Notes under the pieces: generated by a model
What the model saw: the letters and a program-made list of their open reading frames with translations, nothing else
Told to the model about the DNA's origin: nothing
The model's database searches: none
NCBI GenBank assembly: GCA_016286785.1
Contig: JAEEUB010000002.1
Span: 19,557-83,556 of the forward strand
DNA: 64,000 nt
Direction of reading: 5' to 3'
From: Candidatus Saccharimonadota bacterium
GTDB taxonomy: Bacteria; Patescibacteriota; Saccharimonadia; Saccharimonadales; Saccharimonadaceae
In this document: positions 45,759-54,697 of the stretch, one piece after another
Layout: every line of letters starts with the position of its first letter
Position numbering within the stretch: the first letter of the stretch is position 1
Translations under genes and position numbers: made by a program

Positions 45759-46010
45759 ATGAAAAACTTTAACACAAATCAAAAAGAGCAGGTCGAGGTA
45801 ATGGCCCTCTTCGGTTATAAAATGACGCCTTGTCAACCGCTAAATTATAGGCGGAAAGGCGAGAACGAAACCGAGGTAACGGAGCTTCTCCGCTCACAAA
45901 TTAAATTTGTGGGTGGTGTAACGTTACACATCTTCGACGTGCTTGTTGGCCGGGAACGGGTGCGGCTCGAGTTTGACTCGAGAAATCTTTCCTGGTATCT
46001 CACACGGTAG
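45759..46010 (+). CDS. Small orphan protein, 83 residues
   Basis: MKNFNTNQKEQVEVMALFGYKM..., a small soluble, charged protein with two short beta-rich stretches (KFVGGVTLHIFDVLVGRERVRLEF). I recognise no family. AAGGAG seven bases upstream and a terminator 2 bases after the stop (46012-46034) mark it as a one-gene unit. G/C-ending codons (CTCGAGTTTGACTCGAGA) are commoner than in neighbours. Confidence 0.65.
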   Translation: MKNFNTNQKEQVEVMALFGYKMTPCQPLNYRRKGENETEVTELLRSQIKFVGGVTLHIFDVLVGRERVRLEFDSRNLSWYLTR

Positions 46011-46011
46011 A

Positions 46012-46034
46012 AATAGCCCTCCGGGGCTATTTTT
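46012..46034 (+). terminator. Terminator of the 83-residue gene
   Basis: AATAGCCC, TCC loop, GGGGCTATT followed by TTT. Confidence 0.88.
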
Positions 46035-46162
46035 ACATTTTTAAATGCTAAGACCAAACCCTAGAACGACGTTTTACATAACCTTTGGCAAAGTCAAAAG
46101 TTATGTTATACTTGTTACTAGTTGTTTTTCCCCAAAGCACTTTACAAAGAGAGGTGGTAAAA

Positions 46163-46939
46163 ATGAATCAGACCAAGTTAGCGAGCTACGTATGGATCAT
46201 TAGCGCGGGGGTCTTCTTTTTTCTGACAACCGCCCTTACTGTTTCTTACGCACTGTTCCTTGCTAACGTCAATGCGGTACGAGAACTTCATCCAACAAGG
46301 ATTCTGGCCCCGGCACTCTACCTAATCCTATTCTGGATTATGGCAGGAATTGTGTGTCGAGAGGCGGCAGGTGTCGTTCAAAAAAATGCGGAACGGGATT
46401 TTTGCATCTATATCAAGCGGCATTGCGATCAACTATGGGCAACCTTTACAAGAAGGCTTAAAATGCCTTCTATAAGAGAAAAGAGATACTATTATTTGCT
46501 GCTTGCGGCTCTTGCAATGTTCGCCGAGAAGAACGAAAAGAGCGCTCGGTTTTGTAGCGGGACCACGAAAGAAAAAGAAGGATATCGTGCCTGGGTCGAA
46601 TTCCACCATCTGATATGGTGGGTGATAGATCCGAGCTACCCATTTATGCCCGAGCAGCCGGTGGCGTTACCTCGCATTTATCACCACCGCAAGGTGGGAT
46701 TACAGACGAAATCGACCTGTTCATACGAGGAGTTCTGGGGTGTCGATGAATTTGGGTTAGCCTACGATCTCATGCTCAAAGAAGACGAAAAAAGTAAGCG
46801 AGAAGCGCTCTTGGTACTAGGGCGTACCGTGAGCGATTACGTGCGTTTAGCCCCATGCCAAGCTCCACGAGAGTCCGACTCGCGTGGCCACGCTCATGGA
46901 CTTTTCGCCGTTTTTTGCGAAGGGGAGAATAGGCGATAA
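46163..46939 (+). CDS. Orphan membrane protein, 258 residues
   Basis: From MNQTKLASYVWIISAG. Two membrane helices (about 8-35 and 48-70), then a cytoplasmic part rich in Arg, Tyr and Trp with no motif I know. GAGAGGTGG lies about 6 bases before this ATG; the -10 TATGTTATACT (about 46102-46110) lies inside the longer frame from 46085, which rules that start out. A strong terminator follows. Composition is GC-richer than flanking housekeeping genes, as for 4737-5093 and 45759-46010. Confidence 0.65.
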   Translation: MNQTKLASYVWIISAGVFFFLTTALTVSYALFLANVNAVRELHPTRILAPALYLILFWIMAGIVCREAAGVVQKNAERDFCIYIKRHCDQLWATFTRRLKMPSIREKRYYYLLLAALAMFAEKNEKSARFCSGTTKEKEGYRAWVEFHHLIWWVIDPSYPFMPEQPVALPRIYHHRKVGLQTKSTCSYEEFWGVDEFGLAYDLMLKEDEKSKREALLVLGRTVSDYVRLAPCQAPRESDSRGHAHGLFAVFCEGENRR

Positions 46940-46964
46940 GTGCGTCCCACTGGTCACCCCTCTT

Positions 46965-46992
46965 AAAGCGTCACCCCCGGGTGGCGCTTTTT
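46965..46992 (+). terminator. Terminator of the 258-residue membrane gene
   Basis: AAAGCGTCACCC, CC loop, GGGTGGCGCTTT then TT: a 12-bp stem with one G-T pair. Confidence 0.88.
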
Positions 46993-47044
46993 GGTGTAAG
47001 ACGCTCCCATCTACCATTCCTTGAATATGCTATAATGTGAAGAT

Positions 47045-48118
47045 ATGAACGAGGCAAAAAAAAGACTAGAGCGACTAAAGGGTGAGTTTTTTAAAGCTTA
47101 TGAGAGGATTGACATCTCTGATGAGCTTTCAAAAATTTCTGAGCTAGAAAAAGAGGTCGCCGATCCGGATATTTGGAAAAATGTTCAGCTTGCCACAGAA
47201 AAAAACCAAAAGTTAGCAAAACTTCAGGCTGAAACCGAGCCTTGGGAGTTGCTCAAAATGCAAATCGGCGATCTATTTGAGATGATCTCCCTGGCGGATG
47301 ATAGTTTAAAAAAAGAAATCCTAAATCAAGTTGAAAGTATGGAGCAATCATTTATTGAGCTTAAAAAAGCGCTTCGTTTTAAGGGTCGCTACGACAATAA
47401 AGACGCAATTCTTCGGATTACTTCGGGCGCTGGCGGAACCGAAGCTATGGATTGGGCCGGAATGTTAGAGCGCATGTATCTAAGGTTTTGCGAGAAAAAA
47501 GGCTTTAAAACAAACTGCTTAGAGCGCATAGAGGGCGAAGAGGCTGGAATCAAGACAGCAGTCTACGAAATAACCGCGCCAAATGCCTATGGCTGGCTCA
47601 AATCCGAACATGGCGTACATCGTCTAGTCAGACTTTCCCCATTTAACGCCAATAATTTAAGGCAAACTTCTTTTGCGCTAGTCGAAATATTACCAAGAAT
47701 CACCGCAGATACCGACGTGGAAATTGACGAAAAAGACTTAAGAGTGGATGTCTATAGGTCTGGCGGTCACGGTGGACAAGGTGTGAACACTACAGATTCT
47801 GCAGTAAGAATCACGCACTTACCAACAAATACGGTGGTAGCAATTCAGAATGAACGCAGTCAGATTCAGAATAGAGAAAAAGCCATGGAAATATTACGTG
47901 GTAAACTAGTTCAAATGCAGTTAGAGCAACACGCCGAAACAATCGGCGAGCTTCGCGCAGGGGAGTCGGCCGGTTGGGGTCAGCAGATTAGAAATTATAT
48001 TTTGCAACCATATAAGCTAGTAAAAGATACTCGCACTGGCTACGAAAGCTCCGATCCGGAAAAGATATTAGATGGCGAAATAGACGATTTTATCGAAGCG
48101 TTCTTAGCGAAATATTAG
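47045..48118 (+). CDS. prfB: Peptide chain release factor 2
   Basis: Ends translation at UGA and UAA. 357 residues. The anticodon-like tripeptide SPF (VRLSPFNANN) marks RF2 and not RF1; the GGQ motif is in SGGHGGQGVNTTDSAVRITHLPT. No in-frame UGA or programmed frameshift occurs near codon 25, so the autoregulation known in E. coli is absent. The presence of RF2 fits UGA as a stop, unlike Gracilibacteria and Absconditabacteria. TATAAT ends 8 bases before ATG. Confidence 0.96.
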   Translation: MNEAKKRLERLKGEFFKAYERIDISDELSKISELEKEVADPDIWKNVQLATEKNQKLAKLQAETEPWELLKMQIGDLFEMISLADDSLKKEILNQVESMEQSFIELKKALRFKGRYDNKDAILRITSGAGGTEAMDWAGMLERMYLRFCEKKGFKTNCLERIEGEEAGIKTAVYEITAPNAYGWLKSEHGVHRLVRLSPFNANNLRQTSFALVEILPRITADTDVEIDEKDLRVDVYRSGGHGGQGVNTTDSAVRITHLPTNTVVAIQNERSQIQNREKAMEILRGKLVQMQLEQHAETIGELRAGESAGWGQQIRNYILQPYKLVKDTRTGYESSDPEKILDGEIDDFIEAFLAKY

Positions 48119-48178
48119 CTATTTGTATCCATTCCTAAAATGGCTTTTTGTGTGCTATAATGATTATGTATAAGCATC

Positions 48179-50023
48179 ATGAGGATTATTAATTATTCAC
48201 GAACTGGTATTTCTGCATCTGTTTTTGCTTGTCTTTTTCTGTCGACCATCCTGTCTGGCCTCATTTTAACACCTTCTACAACTCAGGCCGAGAGCGATTC
48301 GACCGTGGATGAAATCAAATTAATAGTTCCGATTTCCTGCAGTATGTCCGGCACCGGCATGAGCACCCACTCCGCCGAAATATCAAACGGTGATTACCGG
48401 TCTGAAATTGGCTCCACCATTTTACATGCTTTCTGCAATGATGAGAACGGCTTTTCGATATACGCTGCCGGATATACTGGCGATAAAATAGGCGATGCCA
48501 GTAGTAACAAACTAGTAGGCACCTCGGCGTCTAGCAATGCGGCAATAGAGACAGGGCTAGCCACCTCCAGTGGCAATCCAGATGTATCCAACTGGGCAAT
48601 GAAGCTTACAGTAACTCAAGATTCTGGCGATACCACAGGTGGTAATGCTTTCGTAATAGATTCTGCACCCAATACGAGTGGCGGGCAACCTGCATCGTTC
48701 TCCCAATATCATACCGTCCCAAACGGATATGTAAAAGTAGCACATAAAGAGTCTGGCACAGATATGTCGGCGGCTACCGGTGGAGTTAAGCTAACTACTA
48801 CCTACGCGGCGTACGTGAGTAGTCTTCAGACGGCGGATACTTACACTGGAAAGGTAATCTATACGCTCGTGCATCCAATTAATGAGGAGCCGGCTGAGCC
48901 GCAGACCTGCGAGCCGGGTAAAATTTGTTATTTCCCGAACAGCACTCTTACCACCGGCCAAATGGGCAACCAGACGGCTAACGATAATGATAGCATTACT
49001 CTTTTTGTTTCTAATTTCAGGCGCGAAGGGTACGGATTTGCCGGCTGGAACGATCGATACGATTACTCTGGAAATTTTTATGGTCCAAATCAAACCATTA
49101 CGGCTCCAACCGGAACCACGAGCGAGGGGTTAAGTCTGTATGCTGTTTGGGTTGAATCGGCGGGATCTCTGCAGCAATCCGCAGCCTCCGTTTGTGCAAA
49201 TCTAATCCAAGACCCCAATGATGGTACGGCGAGCTTGTCATCTGTCTCTGCCTTAACGGACAATAGGGATAGTAACACTTACGCCATTGCAAAATTAGCA
49301 GATAGTAAATGCTGGATTATTGAAAATCTTAGATTGTCTGATAAAGATGGAAGCGGCAATAACATCAATATGTCGAGCGGTGACACCCATAATCCATCGC
49401 TTCCAATCACTAATGTATATTCTGCAAGTGAAAAATCAAATCATCTTTCACCTTCTTCCTCTGCCGCATATAACGCCACCACGGCCCCATATGGCTGGTG
49501 TAGCACAAACTCATCCGCCTGCAATAATCAGTCTCGGCTTCGTACCGACAACATTACTGGATATACTAATAATACTGCTTCAAGCTACAACCAAGCTGGC
49601 GACGTCTACGATTTTGGTAATTATTACAACTGGTATTCGGCTACCGCTGGCCATGGTAAATATGGTAGCAACTACGCCTCAAGTTTTAACGCACCCGGCG
49701 ATATTTGCCCGGCGGGTTGGCACTTGCCTACCGGAAAAACTACAGGCGAGTATTATGCTCTCAATAATGCAATTAATAACGGAGCGACAACAGCGGCAGC
49801 TAACAATAAACTTCGCTCCTTCCCGTCAAACTTTGTCTATTCTGGTAGCACGGTTAGCGGGGCGATTGGCAGCCGTAATTCTAGCGGGAGCTATTGGTCT
49901 GCTTCAGGGAATAGCAGTGAGCGAGCGTACTTGTTTTACATCAATAGTAGCGGCGTACAGCCTGGCACTAATACTTACTTTAAATACCATGGCCGAGTGG
50001 TGCGCTGTACCATTGACTCATGA
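48179..50023 (+). CDS. Secreted surface protein with InlB-type repeat and FISUMP domain
   Basis: 614 residues. A signal peptide (about 1-38, hydrophobic FACLFLSTILSGLIL, cleaved near TQA-E), a Ser/Thr/Gly-rich region (about 40-235), an InlB_B/Listeria-Bacteroides repeat (about 255-330; GYGFAGWND...LYAVWVE), and a C-terminal Fib_succ_major (FISUMP) domain (about 350-614) with KCWIIENLRLSD, CPAGWHLPTG, SYWSASGNSS, YHGRVVRC. No wall-sorting tail or membrane anchor is visible. Likely secreted adhesin or binding protein. TATAAT lies about 18 bases upstream with no Shine-Dalgarno. Confidence 0.85.
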   Translation: MRIINYSRTGISASVFACLFLSTILSGLILTPSTTQAESDSTVDEIKLIVPISCSMSGTGMSTHSAEISNGDYRSEIGSTILHAFCNDENGFSIYAAGYTGDKIGDASSNKLVGTSASSNAAIETGLATSSGNPDVSNWAMKLTVTQDSGDTTGGNAFVIDSAPNTSGGQPASFSQYHTVPNGYVKVAHKESGTDMSAATGGVKLTTTYAAYVSSLQTADTYTGKVIYTLVHPINEEPAEPQTCEPGKICYFPNSTLTTGQMGNQTANDNDSITLFVSNFRREGYGFAGWNDRYDYSGNFYGPNQTITAPTGTTSEGLSLYAVWVESAGSLQQSAASVCANLIQDPNDGTASLSSVSALTDNRDSNTYAIAKLADSKCWIIENLRLSDKDGSGNNINMSSGDTHNPSLPITNVYSASEKSNHLSPSSSAAYNATTAPYGWCSTNSSACNNQSRLRTDNITGYTNNTASSYNQAGDVYDFGNYYNWYSATAGHGKYGSNYASSFNAPGDICPAGWHLPTGKTTGEYYALNNAINNGATTAAANNKLRSFPSNFVYSGSTVSGAIGSRNSSGSYWSASGNSSERAYLFYINSSGVQPGTNTYFKYHGRVVRCTIDS

Positions 50024-50060
50024 TAAATCGTTTCGATAATTACTCGGCAAGATAAAATAA

Positions 50061-50096
50061 TTGACAAAAATACAAAAGGGTGATATAAATTAAAGG
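50061..50096 (+). promoter_or_regulatory. -35/-10 promoter of the 27-residue lipoprotein gene
   Basis: TTGACA (50061-50066), 17-base spacer, TATAAA (50084-50089) with an upstream TG. A textbook promoter, which is rare in this window. Confidence 0.82.
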
Positions 50097-50120
50097 CACA
50101 TTACAGAAAAGGGAGGCCAA

Positions 50121-50204
50121 ATGCGTTATCTTTATAAGATTATTATCGGGCTGCTTGCTGCGGCCTTGGCGGTTATCCTTTGTGGCTGCCAGCTTTCGAT
50201 TTAG
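50121..50204 (+). CDS. Very small lipoprotein, 27 residues
   Basis: MRYLYKIIIGLLAAALAVIL then CGCQLSI. A short basic start, a hydrophobic run and a cysteine look like a lipoprotein signal peptide (lipobox ILCGC or VILC). Only 4-6 residues would remain after cleavage. Gene signals are strong: -35/-10 promoter, AGGGAGG five bases before ATG, and a near-perfect terminator 12 bases after the stop, so it is more likely real than chance. By form it recalls entericidin or colicin-lysis-type peptides; no homology is claimed. Confidence 0.65.
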   Translation: MRYLYKIIIGLLAAALAVILCGCQLSI

Positions 50205-50216
50205 CCACCCTCTTTG

Positions 50217-50240
50217 GGGCGCCTACGGGCGCCCTTTCGT
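50217..50240 (+). terminator. Terminator of the small lipoprotein gene
   Basis: GGGCGCC (50217-50223), TACG tetraloop, GGCGCCC (50228-50234), then TTTCGTT. Confidence 0.88.
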
Positions 50241-50303
50241 TATTATTTATGGAGCTTTTTTAAGACGCAATTTGTTACTCAATATTATGAATAAAAATAG
50301 GGG

Positions 50304-50489
50304 TTGGCAAGAGAAAATATTCGTGATATAATAGTCTTGTTATCTAGACATAAGGAGAGGTCCGTAGGATGTCAAGCGGAAACCGGCCTAAAAGTCTAGT
50401 TATTTACATGTAAAAATAATTAATAAATTGCGAGAAGAGTTTTGCCTGGTGTACAGAGGCAAAATGGCAATATAAACGAAAGGAAAAGG
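50304..50489 (+). promoter_or_regulatory. Promoter and structured leader of the ribosomal protein operon
   Basis: TTGGCA (50304-50309), 17 bases, TATAAT (50327-50332); start near 50339. The leader of about 150 bases has an outer stem CTAGAC/GTCTAG (50344-50349, 50394-50399) and an inner AGGtCCG/CGGCCT (50358-50364, 50384-50389). The outer loop contains AAGGAG (50352-50357) and a 14-codon open frame. The layout suggests control by a ribosomal protein, as known for L4 in E. coli, but this fold is not that one. Confidence 0.65.
50369..50413 (+). CDS. Putative 14-residue leader peptide of the ribosomal operon
   Basis: MSSGNRPKSLVIYM, with AAGGAG 11 bases upstream. It lies within the stem-loop of the operon leader, so its translation would open the structure. 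A chance frame is possible; there is no independent evidence that it is translated. Confidence 0.35.
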   Translation: MSSGNRPKSLVIYM

Positions 50490-51110
50490 ATGCAAGTCAT
50501 TCTCGGCACCAAAATTGGTATGACCCAGATCATCGGCGAAGATGGCGTAGTTACTCCTGTAACTATTCTTCAAGCCGGTCCGTGCACGGTGACTCAGATA
50601 AAGACTGTCGAATCAGACGGTTATAATGCTGTGCAAGTGGGCTACGGTCAGGGTAAGAATCTGAGCAAGTCGGTTACTGGCCACGTCAAAAAGGCTGGTG
50701 AAAACACAAATCCTAAAGTTCTCAAGGAATTTCGTATCGAAACCATTCCTGAGGGTATGAAGCCAGGCGATCAGCTAACGGTTGAAAGCTTTAATATCGG
50801 CGACAAGGTTGCCGTAACTGGCACTAGTAAAGGCAAAGGCTATGCTGGTACGGTTAAACGCTGGAACTTTAACGAATCGCGCAATACGCACGGTTTTAAG
50901 GGTAATATTCGTCGCGTTGGTTCGATTGGGTCAATGTATCCACAAAAAGTATTCAAGGGCAAAAAAATGCCTGGTCGTATGGGACATGATCAAGTAACGG
51001 TTAAGAATCTTGTGGTCGCCTATATCGATAAAGAGAATAACCTAATTGGTCTTAAAGGCGCCGTCCCTGGTCCACGCAAAGGTATAGTAACAGTGGAGGG
51101 AAAGGAGTAA
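50490..51110 (+). CDS. rplC: Ribosomal protein uL3
   Basis: 206 residues from MQVILGTKIGMTQIIGEDG. Family features: GTKIGMTQ start, KGKGYAGTVKRWNF, GSIGSMYPQKVFKGKKMPGRMGHDQVTV. The start has AAAGGAAAAGG just upstream; the longer frame from 50442 was rejected. It is the first gene of the operon; rpsJ (uS10), which usually comes first, is not here. Confidence 0.97.
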   Translation: MQVILGTKIGMTQIIGEDGVVTPVTILQAGPCTVTQIKTVESDGYNAVQVGYGQGKNLSKSVTGHVKKAGENTNPKVLKEFRIETIPEGMKPGDQLTVESFNIGDKVAVTGTSKGKGYAGTVKRWNFNESRNTHGFKGNIRRVGSIGSMYPQKVFKGKKMPGRMGHDQVTVKNLVVAYIDKENNLIGLKGAVPGPRKGIVTVEGKE

Positions 51111-51111
51111 T

Positions 51112-51711
51112 ATGGCTACACTAAATAAAGACATCTTTAGTCTAAACGTAGAAAATCATGAGCTCGTAAAACTCGCTTACGATACTTACCTTGCAAATTC
51201 ACGCAGTTCTCACGCTAAAACTTTGAAGCGCGGCGAAGTACGTGGCGGCGGCAAAAAACCATGGAAGCAAAAAGGTACCGGTAGGGCACGTTTTGGTTCT
51301 ACACGCAACCCAATCTGGCGCCATGGTGGTGTGGCATTTGGTCGCACCGGTAACGAGAACTTTACCAAGAAAATCACTAAAAGCGCAAAATTGCTCGCCG
51401 TAAGGCAAGCCCTCAGTATGAAAAATGCCGACAAAGCCATCTTTGTTCTTGATTCGTCTATAAAGCTAGATGGCAAGACAAAGAGCGCAGTAAAAGCTTT
51501 GAAAGATATGAAGTTAGACGGCAAGAACGTACTCGCCGTTGCAGCCGAAAAAACTCCGGAAGTTTTGCGTTCAACTAATAACTTGCCAAATGTTAAATTG
51601 GTTCGCGCTAGCTATCTAAACGTATTCGACATCATGAATGCAGACGCGATAGTGTTTAGCCCAGAAGCTTTAAAGGTTACCGAAAAATGGCTACTAGGAG
51701 AGGAGAAGTAA
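51112..51711 (+). CDS. rplD: Ribosomal protein uL4
   Basis: 199 residues. Typical RGGGKKPWKQKGTGRARFGSTRNPIWRHGGVAFG loop that enters the exit tunnel, then the globular Rossmann-like part (NVLAVAAEKTPEVLRSTNNLPNV, VFDIMNADAIVFSPEAL). It follows rplC by 1 base. In E. coli L4 represses this operon; a leader is present here too. Confidence 0.97.
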   Translation: MATLNKDIFSLNVENHELVKLAYDTYLANSRSSHAKTLKRGEVRGGGKKPWKQKGTGRARFGSTRNPIWRHGGVAFGRTGNENFTKKITKSAKLLAVRQALSMKNADKAIFVLDSSIKLDGKTKSAVKALKDMKLDGKNVLAVAAEKTPEVLRSTNNLPNVKLVRASYLNVFDIMNADAIVFSPEALKVTEKWLLGEEK

Positions 51712-51712
51712 G

Positions 51713-52102
51713 ATGGCAAAAGAAGACAAGACTAATATCGAACTTCATATCTTAGAGCCACGTGCTACCGAAAAAAGCTATCTCGAGCAAACAAACCGTA
51801 CCTACGTTTTTCCGGTTAAGCGTGCTATGAGCAAACAGGAAATTGCAAAGCTAGTCGAAAAAGAATTTAATGTTACGGTCACAGACGTGAGAACACTACT
51901 CCGAAAGGGTAAAAAGACTAAATTCAGCAAAGGCAAGCATGCATATCCAGGCACTACTTATCGCCAAGATAAGAAATATGCCTACGTAAAGTTAAAGAAA
52001 GGTGATTCAATCAAAGTATTTGAAGACGCCGATGAGCCCAGCGCAAAGGATGCCGCAAAAACTAAGAAGGCAGACAAGGATGCAGGGAAGGAGAAGAAGT
52101 AA
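51713..52102 (+). CDS. rplW: Ribosomal protein uL23, with acidic/Lys-rich tail
   Basis: 129 residues. The core (about 8-98; PRATEKSYLEQTNRTYVFPVKRAMSKQEIAKLVEKEFNVTVTDVRT) is standard for the exit-site protein. A tail of about 25 residues (EPSAKDAAKTKKADKDAGKEKK) extends it. The stop overlaps the rplB start (TAATG). Confidence 0.95.
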   Translation: MAKEDKTNIELHILEPRATEKSYLEQTNRTYVFPVKRAMSKQEIAKLVEKEFNVTVTDVRTLLRKGKKTKFSKGKHAYPGTTYRQDKKYAYVKLKKGDSIKVFEDADEPSAKDAAKTKKADKDAGKEKK

Positions 52103-52938
52103 TGGCAATTAGAGTATATCGCCCAACGACTCCAGCGCAACGTCAAAAAACGACCGAAGATTACGATCAGATTACGACGAAAAAACCGCTAAAGTCGCTA
52201 ACGAGAGCAAAAAAGCAACAAGCAGGCAAGAATAATCAGGGACGCATTACTGTGCGCCATCGTGGCGGCGGTGTTAAGCGTCACTATCGAATTATTACCT
52301 ACAAACTACCAGAAAATCTTACTTTTACAGTAGAGGAAATCGAGTACGATCCTAACCGTTCGGCTCGAATTGCTAGAGTAAAAGATGATAATGGCACATA
52401 TTACTATGTGCTAGCAGATACCAAGATGACAAAAGGCACAACCTTTAAGGCTGGCCAAAATGCTGAAGTTGAAACCAGCAATCGTTTACCTCTGGAAAAT
52501 ATTCCAGTCGGTACGTTCGTCTACGCCATCGAATTGGCACCGGGCAAAGGTGCACAAATGGCGCGCGCAGCTGGCGCTTCCGCACAACTAATGGCAAAAG
52601 AGAATGGCTATGCTACTCTCAAAATGCCATCCGGTGAAGTTCGAAAAGTACTACTTGGCTGCGAGGCTTCAATTGGTACTGTTTCTAACGTTCAGCATCA
52701 AAACGTTAAGATTGGTGCTGCGGGTCGCCGCCGCCGTAAGGGTATTCGCCCAACCGTACGTGGCGTAGTGATGAACGCCGCAGATCACCCACATGGTGGT
52801 GGTGATGGTGGTCGCCACGGTACTGGCAAAGCGCCTCGTACTCCATGGGGTCAATTAACGCTTGGCTATCGTACTCGTCACAATAAGAAAACCAATAAAA
52901 TGATCGTGCGCAGTCGCCACGAAGGAAAGAGGAGATAA
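52102..52938 (+). CDS. rplB: Ribosomal protein uL2
   Basis: 278 residues, normal length. [12 protein letters not shown] start, [22 protein letters not shown], and the catalytic-centre region [26 protein letters not shown]. It starts in the rplW stop codon (1-base overlap). Confidence 0.97.
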   Translation: MAIRVYRPTTPAQRQKTTEDYDQITTKKPLKSLTRAKKQQAGKNNQGRITVRHRGGGVKRHYRIITYKLPENLTFTVEEIEYDPNRSARIARVKDDNGTYYYVLADTKMTKGTTFKAGQNAEVETSNRLPLENIPVGTFVYAIELAPGKGAQMARAAGASAQLMAKENGYATLKMPSGEVRKVLLGCEASIGTVSNVQHQNVKIGAAGRRRRKGIRPTVRGVVMNAADHPHGGGDGGRHGTGKAPRTPWGQLTLGYRTRHNKKTNKMIVRSRHEGKRR

Positions 52939-52939
52939 T

Positions 52940-53233
52940 ATGTCTAGGAGCTTGAAGAAAGGTCCGTTCGTGGACTATAAACTCGCGAAAAAAGTCGCTG
53001 CCCTCTCTAGCGAAGATCGCACAGTGATCAAAACTTGGGCACGTCAGTCGACAATTTCACCAGAAATGGTTGGCAGAACGATCGCCGTTCATAATGGCAA
53101 AGTTCACGTTCCGGTATTTATATCAGAAAACATGGTTGGCCATAAACTCGGCGAGTTTGCCCCAACCCGCAAATTTAGGCGTCATGGTGGTAAGAAAGCG
53201 GCCGAAGCAGCGGCAGCGAAAGGAAAGGGGTAA
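52940..53233 (+). CDS. rpsS: Ribosomal protein uS19
   Basis: 97 residues. [69 protein letters not shown] short Ala/Lys-rich tail ([13 protein letters not shown]) follows the conserved core. One base after rplB. Confidence 0.97.
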   Translation: MSRSLKKGPFVDYKLAKKVAALSSEDRTVIKTWARQSTISPEMVGRTIAVHNGKVHVPVFISENMVGHKLGEFAPTRKFRRHGGKKAAEAAAAKGKG

Positions 53234-53236
53234 AAT

Positions 53237-53647
53237 ATGGCAAATACTCATTTTGCACACGCATATGAAAAAGGTATCGACTCATTGCCACGTAAAACCA
53301 GTATCGTAGCATCGCTAGTCCGCGATCGCTATGTAGCTGATGCTATAGTGATTCTCGAGCATACTCATAGACGTGCAGCGCGCGCAGTTCAAAAAGCTAT
53401 TGAATCCGCCAACGCAAACTTACTCAATAATTCGAAAGTATCAATCGATCCTAAGACCATTAGAATTGCAAGAATTTTTGTCACTAGTGGCACTAGGATG
53501 CGTAGATATAAACCGGCATCGCGTGGTCGTGCTTTGCCTTACGAGAAAATCAGCAGCAACATCTTTGTCGAAGTAGCTGGTGAAGAAAAAGTTAAGAAAT
53601 CTGCTCCCGCTAAAAAAGCCGAAGCGGATAAGAAGGAGAAAAAGTAA
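53237..53647 (+). CDS. rplV: Ribosomal protein uL22, with Lys-rich tail
   Basis: 136 residues. Core about 1-112, including RDRYVADAIVILEHTHRRAARAVQKAIESANAN and the tunnel hairpin SGTRMRRYKPASRGRALPYEK; this is close to the usual MRRxxPRARGRA. A tail of about 20 residues (KSAPAKKAEADKKEKK) is added. It lies between rpsS and rpsC as usual. Confidence 0.95.
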   Translation: MANTHFAHAYEKGIDSLPRKTSIVASLVRDRYVADAIVILEHTHRRAARAVQKAIESANANLLNNSKVSIDPKTIRIARIFVTSGTRMRRYKPASRGRALPYEKISSNIFVEVAGEEKVKKSAPAKKAEADKKEKK

Positions 53648-53648
53648 T

Positions 53649-54275
53649 ATGGGTCAGAAGGTTAATCCCATCTCTTACCGTCTCCAGGTCAGCAAAGACT
53701 GGTCTTCGAAGTGGTTTACTCGCAAGAGCAACTTCCGCCGCTGGCTCTATGAAGACGACAAGATTCGTGCGATTATCGAGGAACGCTTTAAGGCTCGTCC
53801 AACTATCGCCAGGGTAAATATCGATCGTTCCGCCAACCTTACAACGATTACGATTCTAACGGCTAAAGCTGGAGCCGTAATTGGAAAACAAGGTGCAGGC
53901 ATCAACGAACTCAAGAAACAACTCGAGAAAATTATCGAAGGTCCAATCAGGATTAACGTTGAAGAAGTTAAAAAACCAGAACTCAGCGCCAAGCTTGTTG
54001 CTGAAAACATTGGATTCCAACTAGGTAAGCGTATGAATTTCCGTCGAGCTGTAAAAATGGCTTTGCAATCAACTATGAATGCGGGTGCCAAGGGCGTGCG
54101 TATTGAGGTAGCAGGTCGTTTGAATGGCGCCGAAATGAGCCGTCGCGAAAAATTCATCGAAGGTTCCGTGCCTCTACATACACTAAGGGCGGATATCGAT
54201 TTTTATTGCGAACACGCTCAAACAATCGCAGGCATAGTTGGCGTTAAAGTATGGATTTATAAGGGGGAGAAATAA
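53649..54275 (+). CDS. rpsC: Ribosomal protein uS3
   Basis: 208 residues from [25 protein letters not shown] domain ([19 protein letters not shown]), then [40 protein letters not shown] and [13 protein letters not shown]. The longer frame from 53580 was rejected because it overlaps rplV and precedes the conserved MGQKVNP start. Confidence 0.97.
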   Translation: MGQKVNPISYRLQVSKDWSSKWFTRKSNFRRWLYEDDKIRAIIEERFKARPTIARVNIDRSANLTTITILTAKAGAVIGKQGAGINELKKQLEKIIEGPIRINVEEVKKPELSAKLVAENIGFQLGKRMNFRRAVKMALQSTMNAGAKGVRIEVAGRLNGAEMSRREKFIEGSVPLHTLRADIDFYCEHAQTIAGIVGVKVWIYKGEK

Positions 54276-54276
54276 T

Positions 54277-54696
54277 ATGGCAATACTAGTTCCTAAAAAA
54301 GTACCGCATCGCAAGGTACGCAAAGGTAAAAATGCAGGTATTGCAACACGCTGCAATACGGTAGCATTTGGTGATTTTGGTTTAATGTCACTCGACAACG
54401 AGCGTATCACAGCTCGTCAAATTGAGGCGGCCCGCCAAGCAATCACTCGTTATGTTAAGCGTGGCGGTAAGATTTGGATTCGAATCTTTCCACATACCCC
54501 AGTATCCAAAAAACCTCTAGACGTAAAAATGGGTTCTGGTAAAGGTGAACCGCAGTTCTACGTTGCAAAGGTAAAAGCAGGTACTGTAATGTTTGAAATT
54601 GCTGACGTAGCCGAAGAAAAAGCAAGAGAAGCGTTGCGTCTTGCATCGCACAAGTTGCCCGTGAAATGTAAAATTATAAAGAAAGAGGAGTTTTAA
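54277..54696 (+). CDS. rplP: Ribosomal protein uL16
   Basis: 139 residues from [77 protein letters not shown] and [26 protein letters not shown] are diagnostic. rpsQ follows after 1 base; rpmC (uL29), which normally stands between them, is missing. Confidence 0.97.
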   Translation: MAILVPKKVPHRKVRKGKNAGIATRCNTVAFGDFGLMSLDNERITARQIEAARQAITRYVKRGGKIWIRIFPHTPVSKKPLDVKMGSGKGEPQFYVAKVKAGTVMFEIADVAEEKAREALRLASHKLPVKCKIIKKEEF

Positions 54697-54697
54697 G

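Noticed and set aside
47045-47180. Programmed frameshift in prfB
   Set aside because: The frame is continuous, with no in-frame UGA or slippery CUUUGA near codon 25.
48394-50039. Overlapping frames inside the FISUMP gene, including a 239-codon plus-strand frame at 49320-50039
   Set aside because: No start signals and low-complexity translation; the FISUMP frame has a signal peptide and recognisable domains.
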